This document shows, in pieces, positions 19,181 to 30,790 of a DNA stretch of 64,000 nucleotides (its first letter is position 1; each line of letters starts with the position of its first letter). The stretch lies in the NCBI RefSeq assembly GCF_000471905.2, contig NW_006499617.1:3231259-3295258 (forward strand), in the 5' to 3' direction. This stretch comes from Amborella trichopoda. Lineage: Eukaryota; Streptophyta; Magnoliopsida; Amborellales; Amborellaceae. A program made the position numbers and the translations under genes. Below the pieces are notes generated by a model. That model was not told the DNA's origin, made no database searches, and saw only the letters and a program-made list of their open reading frames with translations.

Positions 19181-19989
19181 TTATAACCTCTTTGTATGGG
19201 AATAAGATGGCCATTTCTTTTTCTTTTCTTCTTCTTGATGCTCAATCCATTGAGGTTTTGCTTTCGTTCTCTTGGTTCAATTTTTGTCTCCTACCTTCTT
19301 CAAGGTGGGGAGACAAGGGGAAAAAGCCTACTGGAAAGGCGTTTGAATTCCCTTATGACTGTCATGAACTCCGGCCCAGGTTTTCGTTCGTGACTCTTGC
19401 GTATTATGTATATTATTTTTTTATAGAGGTAGTTTTAAGGTCATAGCGTCGTGACTATAGTGAGGCGAGTTTAATGTCTTTCCTTTGAGACTACTAGTAG
19501 AGTGTGTTCTTAAGGTTTCTTACCTGTATAGGCTGCATTCCGGACGGTCCTTGCAGTAATGTATTGACTTCCATCAAAAAGAGAATTTTCCTCGGGATGA
19601 CATCATACAAGGTAGGGAAAGGGTGAGAGGATGGTGCCTCAACAGGGCGTTGAAGGGACTCGAAGTTGTGTGTCCAGGCCACTGAGCTTTTTTGGTTTTC
19701 TCACTTTTCTTTAGGTGGCCGGGGCTATTAAGCTCGGGGCACGGGCACCATATCGACCTAATGAGCCGAGTCCCTTCCAATGTTCCTCACCCTTTTGCGA
19801 CCATGGTACACCTCCCATGGTGGGGCCACCTCTATTGGGGAGTAGGAGGTGGAGGTTTCAGAAGTTCCTAGGGCGGGGCTCCAAACCCATTCTAACCTCT
19901 GATAAGGTTGGGGCCCCTCCTCAGGAGTTCTACCCAAAAGTGAAGGCTGTCCGACGGTTAGGAGTATCCACCCGCTTTGGAGATATCCT
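19181..19989 (-). pseudogene. Tat-B region downstream of the gag knuckles
   Basis: The minus strand carries a readable but stop-broken continuation of gag (GRTPEEGPQPYQRLEWVWSP and SYSPIEVAPPWEVYHGRKR) to about 19700, then decays. In Tat-C the Pro-rich linker and protease follow at this place; no DGGS or GRPWLH strand is visible here. From about 19480 to 19180 the sequence is shared with the 3' end of the opposite-strand ORF, so the two units are convergent. Confidence 0.45.
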
Positions 19990-20453
19990 TGGAGGATGGA
20001 TCTGAACCTGTAGTGGTGGCCTAAGTCATGGCCGCTCAGCTTATGGTAGTGGCACCAAAGGCCTCGGTTTTTACTGGTAGTCCACCCTTGTTTCTTTGGG
20101 GTGCAGGGCATTATCATCTCGTGCTCCACCAATATGTTGAAGAGGGCGGGAAGCCAGCAGGGTGACAGTTTAGTCGTGGGCACCTCATCGTTTGACTCCT
20201 CCTAGAGTGTGACCATATGGGAGGCTTCGAGGTTTTCGAAAGGGTTCTTGAGATCCTCGAGGTTGATTTGCCCCTTCTGGATTAAGGCCTCAATGTGATC
20301 TTTCAACTGGATGCGGTCTTTTACCGTATGACTTAACATCAGGTGGTAGGCATAGTAGTTGGCGTGGTTGACCCACTTCACCCGATCCGACCGTTTGCTG
20401 GGGGGAAGGACCACCATGTCCTTCTCAATCAGCATTCTCAGGAGGGTTGGCAC
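19990..20453 (-). pseudogene. Tat-B gag zinc-knuckle-like tandem modules
   Basis: Two similar modules follow the capsid domain. Near 20330-20453: TLLRMLIEKDMVVLPPSKRS, then YYAYHLMLSHTVKDRIQLKD and HIEALIQKGQINLEDLKNP. Near 20010-20150: ALFNILVEHEMIMPCTPKK, then LWCHYHKLSGHDLGHHYRF and YLQSGWI. Both follow the plan C-x-Y-H-x3-G-H-x4-C of Tat nucleocapsid knuckles, with the metal-binding Cys largely lost (YYAYH; GHHYRF). The modules would bind RNA for packaging. Frames shift between them. Confidence 0.6.
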
Positions 20454-21348
20454 TCATGCCTTGTTGACGCTATATTGCTAATTGAGTTTTTCCCCGAACT
20501 CCTCGGGCCGATAGTAGCTTTGTGGAGGAGGCACCCTGTTATAATCTTGTTTTTGGGACAGCTGCTGTTGCGTCGCCTCTTGAATCCTTGACTGTAGCCT
20601 CGAGAGGTATCTAATGTGGGCATGGGAGAAATTTTCGGTGCAGGTTGGGAGGTGGTTGTGGCCGCTGTTCTGATTAGGTTTCTTGATTGACCAGCACGAG
20701 GGTTGGTTCTGCTACTTCGGGCCTGCCCTCCCCCGAAGGTTTGGACTTGATCTCCTTCAAGATGTTTGAGCAAGCTTTCAATCTTAGCTGCTCTGGGAAT
20801 CCTTTCGGAGAAAGAGATGAGGTTGGAGGCTTCAACATGTAGGGAGATTTCTTTCCTCATGTTCCTTATTGATGTTTCGACAACCTCAATCTCTCCCATG
20901 GGGTTGCATTGGCACATCGTGAGATCTCTCCATCTCTAGATGTATTGGCCCACAGACTCGTCCGGGTTTTGGGCCATAGTGAGGAGTTCTATAACCTGTA
21001 CATTCAGCTCCGCTTCGTAGAAGCGTTTATAGAATAGCTGCTCCATCTCTCGCCAGGAGTGAATCGAGTTGGGCTGCAGGCGGGGGTACACTTGAAGGTA
21101 GGCCCGACTAGAATTTCTATAAACTGCTGAAGCAGCAGTCTGGGATATGAGGCTGACTTTTGGCACACAGACATGAAGTGGGCCACATGTTGCTGAGGTG
21201 AACCCATGCCATCGAAGGTTGGCAACCTCCCCTTTTGGTACACGATAGGAAAGGGGACTTGATCAATAGAAGGTGGGTAGGGTTTCTGGTACGAAACACT
21301 TTCTTGTGTTTTCAACACCTGTAAGTCCTGGATGCATTCATTGGTCAT
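20454..21348 (-). pseudogene. Tat-B gag capsid domain
   Basis: Minus-strand frames carry the Tat gag core in order: SYQKPYPPSIDQVPFPIVYQ (about 21290-21231), KGRLPTFDGMGSPQQHVAHF, then RLQPNSIHSWREMEQLFYKR (about 21079-21020), AELNVQVIELLTMAQNPDES and, after a stop, MRKEISLHVEASNLISFSER with SLLKHLEG. These match Tat-C at 26785-27300 block by block. Frameshifts near 21166 and 20930 and a stop near 20935 break it. It is old but still clearly gag. Confidence 0.75.
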
Positions 21349-23400
21349 TCAGCATACGTATTGTTGCATGAACATCGACGGCACCGCTTGAGGAGCTATG
21401 CCGGGCTAGACCTCAAAGGAGGCAAGAGGGAGTGGAGGCCTTGGTGTTTGAGCAGGAAGGGGAGGCTGGGGTCTTTCCTCCTCCCCGAGTGGTGGCTCAG
21501 GGGAAGAGTTCATCTCTTGATGGGAAGAGACTATGGGTAGAGCATCTTTGAGCCCTTTGAGCCTATCCAAGAAGTTGTTTAGGGCATTCTCGAAAAGGGC
21601 CATCGGGTTTCCGGGTTTGTCCCCATCATGGCTCACCACCATTACGTAGACGGGTTGGTCTGAGTCGGGTAATTCGATGGAGGAGTGACCCTTGTCCTTT
21701 TCACGCTCCTGTCCAGGACTCTGAGTAGCAAGGGCTGGGATTGCCCCGTCTAAGCCCGAGATTGTTTCAAGGCTCGTGTGAGTATGGGCTTTAGATGGCC
21801 TCGGGGTCGGATTGTCGTTGAGCCTGATGCTTGAAGGCCTTGGGGCCTTGGCCCGTCTTGGATTGGTGCATGACCACGTAGGGGTCGTATCTCATCCATT
21901 GGCTCTCAACAGCCTTGGGGCCAGGGGTCAGGCGAAGCAGGTTAGCCTTCGTGTGTTTCAACAACATTGGAGTGGGTCATGTCATTGGTCTCGGGTTCCT
22001 CCATGTCTTGTAACGGGTGGAACTAGTTTTTCTTTAGTAAGTATTCTGTGATAGAAGACTCTACTTTTTGTGGGAGGGGTGGGACTTCCATCCCCTTTAC
22101 TTGCTTGAGCCGCAGGTTCCGGTAGATCCTCCCCCAGAATCGGAAGTGATTTCAGCCTTCTTGTTTGCAGGCCCACTCGACTAATGCAAGGGTGAACTTG
22201 ATCAGCTTGGGTAAAGTGTGATGCATGGCAAGGAGGGAGCTTGAAGGCGGCAACGGTGGCTGGGGACCTCCTAATGAAGGGGTAGGATGACAAGTTGTTG
22301 CTGACGATGTCCTCCTATTTGGCACCCAGTGGTGAGAGCTGGTTTGTGCATGCAAGTAAGGAGGAGTGGAGAGAATGGTGCTCAAAGAGAGCTTCTTCAA
22401 GTACCACACAATGGGCGGCTTATGAGAAGTTGGTGGAGCAACGGACACTTGTCCTTCTTCATGATCAGTGGCGTCTTCAAACCTGCACGTGTGTGTGTCA
22501 TCCATGGTGGTTTATGGGGAAGCCGAGGGGACAACACTTTGTATAGTGAGGGATGGAGTACTCGTATTACCCACACCTTTAGTTGGTGAGGCCTCAGGGC
22601 CTCGACCATGCATGTGTACTTGTTTATGGGACTTTTGATTGTCTTCAAAGTCACATGTTCTTTGGACCTCAGCCTTTGGACTGCCCCAAACTAGAGGGTT
22701 AGCATGCATGATGTACAGTCTTGGGACCACCCGTGTTTCGTCCGGGTCGAAAGAGACCCGAAACACTTTGGGCAAGTGGGGTGGGCTGTCGCCTACCCTG
22801 ACTCTCCACAGTGGCGATTGGATCGTCAACAATGATGTATGTGTAAGTGTGCACGGCGATTGGGCAGCTGTGCTGGCACAGAAGCCACCAGCGTACAGTG
22901 TGTGCATGGGGGTGCCAACGCTGGCAACGCCCCTATGAGATATGGGTGGGGTCACCTTTCGGTTACCCGTAGAGGTAGTGGTCCTGCTAGGACCCATCAA
23001 ACGAGGAGGAGTAGTGGCGCAAGGACCACGTTGAGGCATGTGATTGGCAGGGTGTCCGCCAAGGACAGGGTACTTGTGTGAGGGGGTGGCTATGGTGCCA
23101 CCCATGTAGTTGACATCAAGAGATTTTTTGTTGATGTTGGAAGAGGAGGGTTAAGGAGCTTGAAAGCCTATGCGCTGAGTTTTCCTAAGCAAGACTAGGA
23201 TAGCAGAGCTAGTCAGGCCACTTGAGTAGGACGCGAGGGAGGCAAAACCAGAAGGTCCGCTCGCCTTGGGTGAGGTCCCAGATGTGGGGATGTAGAAGTC
23301 CCCAATCCGAACAAAGGAGGAACAGTGGGATCCCATAACAACTTTAAAGAGAGAAGAATTAGAGGTACGCATCTAAAAATGGTCCAAGCCAATGATAATG
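21349..23400 (-). pseudogene. Tat-B pre-gag region
   Basis: About 2 kb between the primer site and the gag core. The part nearest gag (21642-21406) is acidic and Pro-rich, with NPMALFENALNNFLDRLKGL, comparable to the gag N-terminal helix segment of Tat-C (HEERMNRFEVMLQSILEKME). Farther upstream a minus-strand frame of 197 codons (23105-22512) is rich in Pro, Thr, Ser and His with no recognisable domain. It may be an Ogre-like ORF1 remnant or a chance frame in GC-rich DNA. Confidence 0.4.
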
Positions 23401-23404
23401 TGAC

Positions 23405-23425
23405 GTGTCCTCAGTGGAGTTGCCA
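23405..23425 (-). promoter_or_regulatory. Primer-binding site, tRNA-Arg type (Tat-B)
   Basis: On the minus strand TGGCAACTCCACTGAGGACA starts two bases after the LTR end ...TCTGACCA. It matches the Ogre/Retand-type arginine-tRNA primer site closely and fixes the orientation of Tat-B and the 3' end of its 5' LTR at 23428. Confidence 0.75.
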
Positions 23426-23427
23426 TA

Positions 23428-25390
23428 TGGTCAGACCTAGTTCTCGGGTTCGAGAGTGAACCTTCTCTCAGACAGCCGTGGGGTAAGGACGCATGCCGGT
23501 GTGGGGAACACGGGCGCAGGGGCTCCTGCGTGCGGATAGGTACCAACATGAGAGGGATTTTTTATGGCAAGAGTCCTTTGGGATGTTAGCCTCACCGCTT
23601 GGGGTTCAAGGGATATGTTGGGTTGATCAGTCCTCTTAGAACAATCACGAAGCCCTCCGGCTGTGTGTCGGCATAGTTGGACAATGACTCTCTTCAGGGT
23701 CGCTACTTCTCTACACTCTCTCCATCGCTTAAGGTCGGTATGGGATCCGGTTGTCTGTCCTTGTGACTAACCTCTTGCGGCGGCTAGCTAACCGATGGAG
23801 GGGTGTGAGAAAACCCGAGGCTTGGGGCCCGTGGGTTTGCTCGTGTCTTATGTTGGTGATGTGGGTTTCTAAACAGGGTAGACAGTGTGTTGCATAAGGG
23901 GGACAGAGAGAGAAGGGTTAGGGCGTGACTCAGTATAGGAGAGAGGAAAGAGGAGTCCACACACTTAGAGGCATTTACGAACCTGCGCGCTCAGGGGTAT
24001 TTTCTATCCCTCAAAGTTTTCTCTCTCCTCTCGACGGAACTAAGGACTCAGAAGCAAATGACAAGAGGAACAAACATAATGCATCTGTTTTATAATGGGT
24101 AAATACCCTGTGCAAAAGTTTTCCAACCTCAATAAGCCTTCTTATATAGAGGATTCCCCAAACAGGGGTGAACACTCAAAAATAAAGCTTAATTAGAATT
24201 TAAGAAATTAGGAATCAATCTCGAAATTAGGCGCAATGACCGAAATGTTCTTGAGATCTTTTCCAGTAATGACGAAGTCATTCCTTCATGCAGGTTGCTC
24301 CACCATGGCCAGATCCTGGAAGCCTTTTCCACAACTTGTGGCAATGGTTCAGATGATTTGTCAGAATTTCTTCAATGTCCTTGTGACTCTCAGAATTTTG
24401 ATGCCTTTTAATCGTGCTGGGGTGGCCCTTTTCCCATGGGGTGGAAGTCTAGCCAAATTCGTGAACTTTGTTCGTTAATGCACCTCGACTTGTGATGTTT
24501 TGGCTTTGGCTCTACTTGCAAATGAGAGAGGAGACAGTCGCAGTCATTTTCCACCAAGTTTGGGCTGATTTGGTCTTGGTTTGTGTTTTTGCCTAATTTG
24601 GGAGGTTGCCGGAAAGAGGGATTCTGGCAACCAAGCGATTTCCATCTTTTGTGACCTGGGGACTTGCATCCATCGGACCTTGGATTAATGCACGAGTTAT
24701 ACTAGTTTGCAGCCCTTTGTGAGGTGGTTGCATTGAAGTCATCCCCACGGTTATCCGATGCTTGGATATCGAGTTGTGCTTCACTAGATTTGAGGCTTCT
24801 TCTTCTTAAACCCTGGTTTTTTTGGTTTTACGGGAACCTTCTTTTCGAGAGAAGTTTGACTTTAGGTAACGCCACAGTGCATGCCTTAGGTCAAAATGAT
24901 GAGGTTGCCGTGATCTAGAACATATCTAGATTTGGGCCTTTTCTGGTTTCAACAGAAGGCGCCATGACTCCTTGAAGGTGCTCTCGAAGCACGATGTCAC
25001 AGTCTCCATGTTTGGGGACTGGTTTGGTGAAGCCACACTATGCCAGTGTGATACCCGCTTGCTACGAGGCTGCATGGGCGTAGACCCCTTTCAGGTAGTC
25101 TGATGGAGCCCAAATTTGGTCCCCAGGGGTTTTTCGACATTCTGAATGCGATGGCGGTGGTCTAGTGTAGTTTTGAAGCAGCTAGAGTAGGGCTACAGTT
25201 GTAAGGTCCTTCCTTGGTGCGATGGCAACGTACCTAGGTCATATGTCTCGAGGCTTTATTTTACGACATAACTTTGGCCTGCTGGTGTCCTGTGTATCTG
25301 CAGGACCAAGGTTGTTGTCGCCTCTCTCCTTGTTTGGGTGGGAGGTGCAAGTACGTCAAGAATGAAGTACAACAAAATCATCACTCTCTT
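23428..25390 (-). repeat. Tat-B 5' LTR, partial
   Basis: On the minus strand this block ends ...GTCTGACCA two bases before the primer site. A sense-strand TATA box, TCTATATAAG, lies at 24150-24141, so about 0.7 kb of R/U5 follows it and at least 1.2 kb of U3 precedes it. It has no visible similarity to the LTR of Tat-A, Tat-C or Tat-F, so Tat-B is a different subfamily. The outer end is not defined; Tat-C coding sequence begins near 25396. Confidence 0.6.
24141..24150 (-). promoter_or_regulatory. TATA box of the Tat-B LTR
   Basis: TCTATATAAG on the minus strand, embedded in TCCTCTATATAAGAAGGC, lies 713 bases before the LTR end. The position and orientation suit the LTR promoter of Tat-B. Confidence 0.55.
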
Positions 25391-25407
25391 TTGAGGAAAA
25401 CTACCCC

Positions 25408-25965
25408 TTGATGGTGGATGGGATGAGCCACATTCCCTCTTTTGGTGACCTCACTAAACTGGATTTGCCTTGCCACAAAGATCCCATGATTCATTATGAT
25501 GACACTTACATGCTCTCTTCATGTCTCGAAAGCTTCTTATGTTCTCTTGATGATGACATCGTCTCATTGTCCTATGAGAGTTTCACATTCTCATTCAATG
25601 ATGAGGACATCCATGCCTTGAAAAATGAAGTAGGTCCGAGGGAAAGCCCAATAACTGTCATCAATCATGTTGTTGAAGAAGTAGCAGTTGAACCCATGAT
25701 TGAAAATTCCATTGACCAAGAGGCATGTGGTGAGCAAACTATGCTGGAAAGTACCACCTTAAATGAAGAAGAAGTTTTCGAGGCAATTGTCCCTTCACTT
25801 TCCAATGATGAGTGACTCAACCCTTCAAGGGAAGAAGAACCTTCAAGCATGACCGTTGTCAATGCCATCGTGATAATTGAAATGTCAGAATTACATGGAG
25901 ACAAGATTGCACAACTTAAAGCCACATTAAAGCAATTGCAAGTCAAGATGAGGACAAAAGAGTAA
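25408..25965 (+). pseudogene. Unassigned acidic ORF at the Tat-C left end
   Basis: Open for 136 codons from MMVDGMSHIPSFGDLTKLDL to a stop at 25813, then continuing in frame (EEEPSSMTVVNAIVIIEMSE) to about 25965. It is acidic and Ser/Leu/Asp-rich, with GPRESPITVINHVVEEVAVE and repeated Asp-Asp clusters, and has no catalytic motif. Codon composition differs from the shadow frames around it and it runs towards gag, so it is probably part of the Tat-C internal region (a pre-gag or displaced linker ORF). I do not recognise the family. Confidence 0.4.
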
Positions 25966-26292
25966 ATGAAGGAAACAATGCGCTGAGATGTTGGTCTCTC
26001 ATGAGGTTGAGCATACTCCCTCGACATACCAAATCCTCTTTACTCCCTCTCGACCACCATGTCAGCCCATTGAAATGATGTCATCAAAAGAAGAGTTGTT
26101 CCCACTCATACCTCCCTCACTCCTAGTCCCTTCTTCTTCTACCAAGATTGTGGATGAGGAACTAGTGAAAGGCAAGGTAGCTGAAGCATTGAAGAAATAC
26201 AATATCCTAGTTGAGGTAACCACCTCCTACCTCGTAATCCCTTTCCCCCTCTCCAAACTCCATAACCTGAGCAGGTCCAAGAATATTGCTCG

Positions 26293-27450
26293 ATGATTAC
26301 TACCCTGAAGCCGTGGTCCCAATACCGTCGAGAACCGATCCTCACAAGATCGGCAGACAAGGCTCGAGTTCAGTCAGGGCAAGATGAACCCCAGCAGACT
26401 AACTTACCACGCATGACTCGCCAACATCGGCAGTCCACTGCGCCACCTGGCTCTGACTTTCCAGAAGAAACAGTCAATGTCATGGTGATCAATGATCCGG
26501 ATGACACCCATGAAGAGCGGATGAACCGGTTCGAGGTAATGTTGCAATCCATCCTTGAAAAGATGGAACGCCCAGAAGCCTCTAGGTCCCCTTCTTCTCA
26601 CAATGAGATCGATTCCCCAACCGGTGAGGACACAGTTCCCAGGAAAACTCCCCCACTAGCTTCCCAAGACAACTCTGCCCCCCGCAGGGTCTCCCAAACT
26701 GACATAGATGCCATGGTGGCCCATAGCCTCAAGAATAAGGTCCCAGACATGCAAGAGGCCCAGCTCTATCAGAAGTCGTACCCTTCATACATTGACCAGG
26801 TGCCATTTCCCCCAAACTATCAAAAAGGGAAGATCCCCCTGTTCAATGGTACTACGTCTCCTCACCAGCATACTGCCCACTTCCAAGCGGCCTGTAGGGA
26901 GACGGCAACTGACGGACGACTTCTCCTTCATCAATTCATCGAGACTCTCAAAGGGCCAGCCTACCAGCTGTATGCTAGGCTGCCCCCGAACTCGATGCAC
27001 ATGTGGCAAGAAATGGAGCAGTTGTTTTACCAACTCTTCTATGAAGTCCAAAGGAATGTGGAAACCATCGAGCTCCTCATTTTGACTCAGGACCCTGGTG
27101 AGTCGGTTGACAAATTCATTTCCTGATGGAGGGAGCTGGCAACCTTTCATGCCACTCCCATGACCGAAAAAGAAGTCGTCCAGACTTTCATACGAAACAT
27201 GCTTCTCGAGATCGCCCTGCATGTCGAGGTCTCCAATCCACCCTCCATGTCAGAGCTCATCTCTAAGGCAGTTCGTATCGAGGGATTGTTCAAGCACCAT
27301 GGCAGATCTCATCAGAAACCCTCTGGTTCGAACTCTCACTCCAATAGTCGGGGCAACCAGCAAAAAGCGACAATCAGTGTGGCTGTCACCGTGATTGACA
27401 CCAACAAAGCTGCCCCTCAAACGTTGGACCTCTCCAAGGCATAGATGCCT
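26293..27450 (+). pseudogene. Tat-C gag (capsid domain)
   Basis: Best-preserved gag of the window: 277 codons are open before the first stop at 27124. In order: REPILTRSADKARVQ, DFPEETVNVMVINDPDD (26458), EERMNRFEVMLQSILEKME (26512-26568, helical), DIDAMVAHSLKNK, YPSYIDQVPFPPNYQKGK (26779-26832), TAHFQAACRETATDGRLLLH, PPNSMHMWQEMEQLFYQLFY (26983-27042), ETIELLILTQDPGESVDKFI, and after one stop, WRELATFHATPMTEKEVVQT and ALHVEVSNPPSMSELISKAV. The capsid core is about 250 residues as in other Tat elements. It would form the particle. A single TGA (27124) and a later stop near 27442 are the main lesions. Confidence 0.85.
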
Positions 27451-27565
27451 CTGGCCGGGGGAAAACACTAATTGAAGAGACTTTTGGGTCCAACACCAGA
27501 ACAAGGGGTACCCCTTCGATAAGGAATGGACTCCTGCATTGCTTCAATAACCACTAGAACAGAAC

Positions 27566-28260
27566 ATGAACCAGCTGTCGGAGGTCAACACCGTAGAGCC
27601 AATCGGGCAAGAGAGAAACAAGAATTACTGCTCCTATCACAGGAAAGTAGGCCACCCCACTCATGGCCGCTACAAGCTCAATGATACTATCGAAGCCCTT
27701 ACTAATAAGGGTCAGATAAAGCTCGAAGAGTTAAAGAAAGCTTTTGGGGCAACTGAGGCTTCTCACATAGTGACAATACAAGAAGATGATGGGGCACCCG
27801 CTATCCTGCGTGCATTATTTTCCATAATGCTCAGAAGGACACATCAAGCAAAAGCAGACAAGGCAGCCCAAGTTCCTACCTCTAGGAATTGAGAATCTCT
27901 AGTGCTCGTATCACCTAATATGAGGCCATGATGTGAGCGAATGCACTGGTTTCCATGAGCACTTGGCAAAGAAGATGCAACAATGTCAAGAAGCTCATGG
28001 TAAGCCAGAAGGATGCCCTCAAGTCTCTCTTCCACTAGTGCAAGAAGAACTCCCAACGCAAGCCTCAAGAAGCACTCAGCTAGACCCTCTGCAAGCCCTC
28101 TTCAAGGCAATGCTTCAGTAGGGTCTCGTCACTCCCAAGCCCGTCACGTAGCTTAAACGCCTTGTCCAGGGTACAAAAAACCTCTGGTGCCCATATCATC
28201 CAGTATGGGGCCATGAGCTGAAGGAATGCTCTAGGTTCAAAGCTATTGTCACTCAAAAGG
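27566..28260 (+). pseudogene. Tat-C gag with three zinc-knuckle-like modules
   Basis: Three CxYHx3GHx4C-type modules occur in series: YCSYHRKVGHPTHGRYKLND (first Cys at 27629; last Cys replaced by Arg), CSYHLI*GHDVSECTGFHEH (27903; one stop inside) and CPYHPVWGHELKECSRFK (28198; all Cys/His present). Spacing is 274 and 295 bases. The first is followed by the usual helix ALTNKGQIKLEELKKAFG. Most gypsy Gags carry one or two knuckles; Tat-B has two of this form. They would bind the packaged RNA. Confidence 0.7.
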
Positions 28261-29379
28261 CCACGTCATTTGTGTCGTTCTCCTAGAGCACTCCTAAGCC
28301 GTCACTCTCGTCTAAGAGGAAGACCCACTACATGCCCTCTTTGAGCGTACACTGGACCCTTCAGAGCCCTCGACTTCTTAACCCTGGGAAGTCTACCATG
28401 GGCAAAGTAGGATCAAATCCATGAAGCGTGAGGCAGTCCACCAAGCCAGGGCTACTCATCAGCTCGATAGGGTAGACCAAAGGGATCCAAAAGGAGATGG
28501 GCACCCAGGTCTACTTGTCTAAGGAATCGTCTCCCTCAGCCACCAGTCGAGGAAGAGTTTCTCAGGCCCTTTCCTTTGCTGCCAACCTTACAGAACTTCA
28601 TCCTAGGCATAGCTCACCTTATCCTGTCGTCCAATCAGATAGACGTCCCTAAGTAATCAATAGCTTCAAAGTCATCCAATATGGATGATGATGCTAAAAG
28701 CACCCCACAACGGTGGCAACACTTAAAATACCCCCCACACACGTCCAATTCTAGTGACGATGTAAAAAGTTGCCTGAAACATTCTAACTCTTCTTCTCCT
28801 CCCTCCTCTTCTATTTCCTCCATAGGTACTGCTCGATAGTGTCCAAACTTCGACGCCCTAAACAGCGAGCTCGTAGGCACTAGCCTCAGTAGGTCACAGC
28901 AAAAGCACCTCAGAGAGATGCTGGCCCAGGTGGCCAGATTCTCGACAGTCGTTGACACCCTGGCAGCCCTAGCTAGGACCAAGCCATTGTTAAGCTCCTC
29001 TTCCAAAGAGGCCTCCCACATGGTGCAGATCTTGGAGGTAACACCTAGCATGACGCAAATGAACCTGAGATTAGGGAAGAAGCTGCAGGCCACACCTCAA
29101 ATGCTCAAGGTCCTCAAATTTTCTGATCCTTCACTTTTCCCTAAGCTTAAACCTCAAACCTCTACATCCCTAATACAAAGCCCTAGTACTTCCCCATCAA
29201 CCCAGACCGCACCAGCTGAACAACAAAGTCAACCAGTGTCATAAGCCAAAACCCAACCGAAGCTTGTTCCTAAGCCTACCCTACCACCTACACCAGTGAC
29301 TAGATCAAGAACACGGAAGAATAATAAGGATAAAGTGAAATACGACATAATTGGGCATTTGAGAAATCTTCATCCCTTC
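28261..29379 (+). pseudogene. Tat-C linker between gag and protease
   Basis: Low-complexity Pro/Ser/Thr/Lys-rich coding remnant with stops. Recognisable parts are RPPVEEEFLRPFPLLPTLQN-like residues near 28535, then a helical segment QKHLREMLAQVARFSTVVDT (28900-28959) and LAALARTKPLL, matched by Tat-A at 13390-13480, and finally a Thr/Ser/Pro-rich tail to 29241. It would be a flexible linker in Gag-Pol. No catalytic motif. Confidence 0.5.
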
Positions 29380-29930
29380 TAGGTATCTATGATTCCCTCC
29401 TGCTAACTAAAGACTATCGTATGGTTCTGGTTCCAACCCTTTCTAACCCAGAGGTGTACGAGACTGAAGTGGAGCCTATTATGGTTGACCCAGCCATCCT
29501 GAGTGGGTGCTTGGCAATCTCCTTTTCCAAAGATGACCTTCAGTCGGGAGACAAATTCCACAACCTCCCCTCTTTATGAATGGTGAGCTACTCGCCTGCC
29601 CTATCAACCGGATCATGTTGGATGGAGGTTCAGCAGTCAACCTGATCCCAAAAAGGATTCTCACCCGACTGGGATTAGGGTCTGATGACCTCACTCTCAC
29701 CTACATCACTGTGCAAGGGTTCAATCAATCAGGAGATAAGCCAGCTGGCAAGGTGCACCTTCGTCGATCGGTGACCTCAACGATTATGCTCAATTCCATG
29801 TAACTAACACTGATACCTCTTACAATGTCCTGCTTGGCCGCCCTTGGCTTCATGATCAGGGGGGTGGTTCCTTCTACGCTCCACTAATGCTTCAAGTACA
29901 ACTACGATGCAAGACAACACATAGTCTATG
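29380..29930 (+). pseudogene. Tat-C aspartic protease
   Basis: Tat-type retropepsin. LAISFSKDDLQSGDKFHN (29512) leads to the active-site strand RIMLDGGSAVNLIPKRIL (29608-29661) with the lineage-typical Asp-Gly-Gly-Ser. ITVQGFNQSGDKPAGKVHL forms the flap region, and after a one-base frame change near 29790 the C-terminal strand YNVLLGRPWLHD (about 29821-29856) follows. One stop interrupts before MNGELLACPINR. It would cut Gag-Pol. It is followed by YADKRPFPVAENHYAYAEYY, as in related elements. Confidence 0.8.
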
Positions 29931-30790
29931 CTGATAAAAGGCCATTTCCCGTAGCTGAGAATCACTATGCCTATGCAGAGTACTATTTTACAAACCTTCC
30001 AGAGCCAAAAAAATCAAAAGATAATGATTCGAAGCCTGTGAGAGAATCAGGGCCCTCGTCTCAAGAGGATTTTGAAGATCTAATGCAGATGATTATAGAT
30101 ATGTTCAAAGAGGAAGAAAGACAAGGCAAGATCCTCCCTTTGACTTCCATCTACCCAAGTATACCTCGCCACCTCTCCGAGGTCATAGTCTCTTCCCCTA
30201 GAGACGAAGCCTCCCCCTCTAATTCTAATTCACCAGAACAAAATGACGAGCTAGACGCCACTACTAACCTCGAAGAAGCCCTAGAAGTGCACCTTGCAAC
30301 ACCGAGGGTCACCTATACACCGGACCATCAAAAGGTCCTGCATATCCCCATTACTCTTTTAGAAGCAGAACTAGCATACCGACCTCCAAGAAAGGTACTC
30401 CAAATTCCATCCTCCTTGAATAAGGAGACTATCAACAGCTAAAAAAGGTCATTCTCAGGGTTATTGAAGAAGTACAGTCGGACAAGAGTCAGCCCTCCGG
30501 CTTTAAAAAACAAGACCCCATGGCAGCACTTCACTTCAAAGTATTTGACGGAGTTTGTCCTTGAGATTAAGACTTATGACAAGCTCAAAAGCAATGCACT
30601 GGAGTATTTACAGCGATAGGCTCACCAAATCTTGAGAAACAAGAACTATGAGCCCCTGTCCAATCAAACTCTCAGGGTTGAGGAAGAAGCTGCACCCCCA
30701 TTCGAGGTCATTGAAGCCACAATAGGCTGCCATAAGGCAAAGCAAGGAGTGGGCTATTCTTTTTCGTCTCAAACTATGAAAGGGTGGAAG
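29931..30790 (+). pseudogene. Tat-C post-protease segment, end of sense coding
   Basis: Readable sequence after the protease: an acidic stretch (QEDFEDLMQMIIDMFKEEER, 30062-30121), a Ser/Glu/Asp-rich linker to 30440, then KVILRVIEEVQ and, in another frame, YLQR*AHQILRNKNYEPLSN and CHKAKQGVGYSFSSQTMKGW to a stop near 30790. In complete Tat elements the RT follows such a segment; here it does not. The sense coding ends and the antisense unit begins within about 200 bases, so pol was lost at this point or never present. Confidence 0.5.

Larger units (their letters stand above)
16187..25390 (-). mobile_element. Tat-B: pol-less Tat element in opposite orientation
   Basis: Read on the minus strand: partial LTR (25390 to 23428), primer site (23425 to 23405), pre-gag, gag, two knuckle-like modules, tail to about 19480, then an ORF on the opposite (window plus) strand at 18043-19180, then an unassigned 1.7-kb block that may be the start of the 3' LTR. 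I find no RT, RNase H or integrase motif on the minus strand of this interval, although gag is readable, so this looks like a non-autonomous derivative. Its edges abut Tat-A and Tat-C without visible target duplications. Confidence 0.6.

Noticed and set aside
22512..23105. 197-codon minus-strand frame in Tat-B as a new gene
   Set aside because: Pro/Thr/Ser-rich with no motif, in GC-rich DNA where plus-strand frames are equally open; kept only as pre-gag region.
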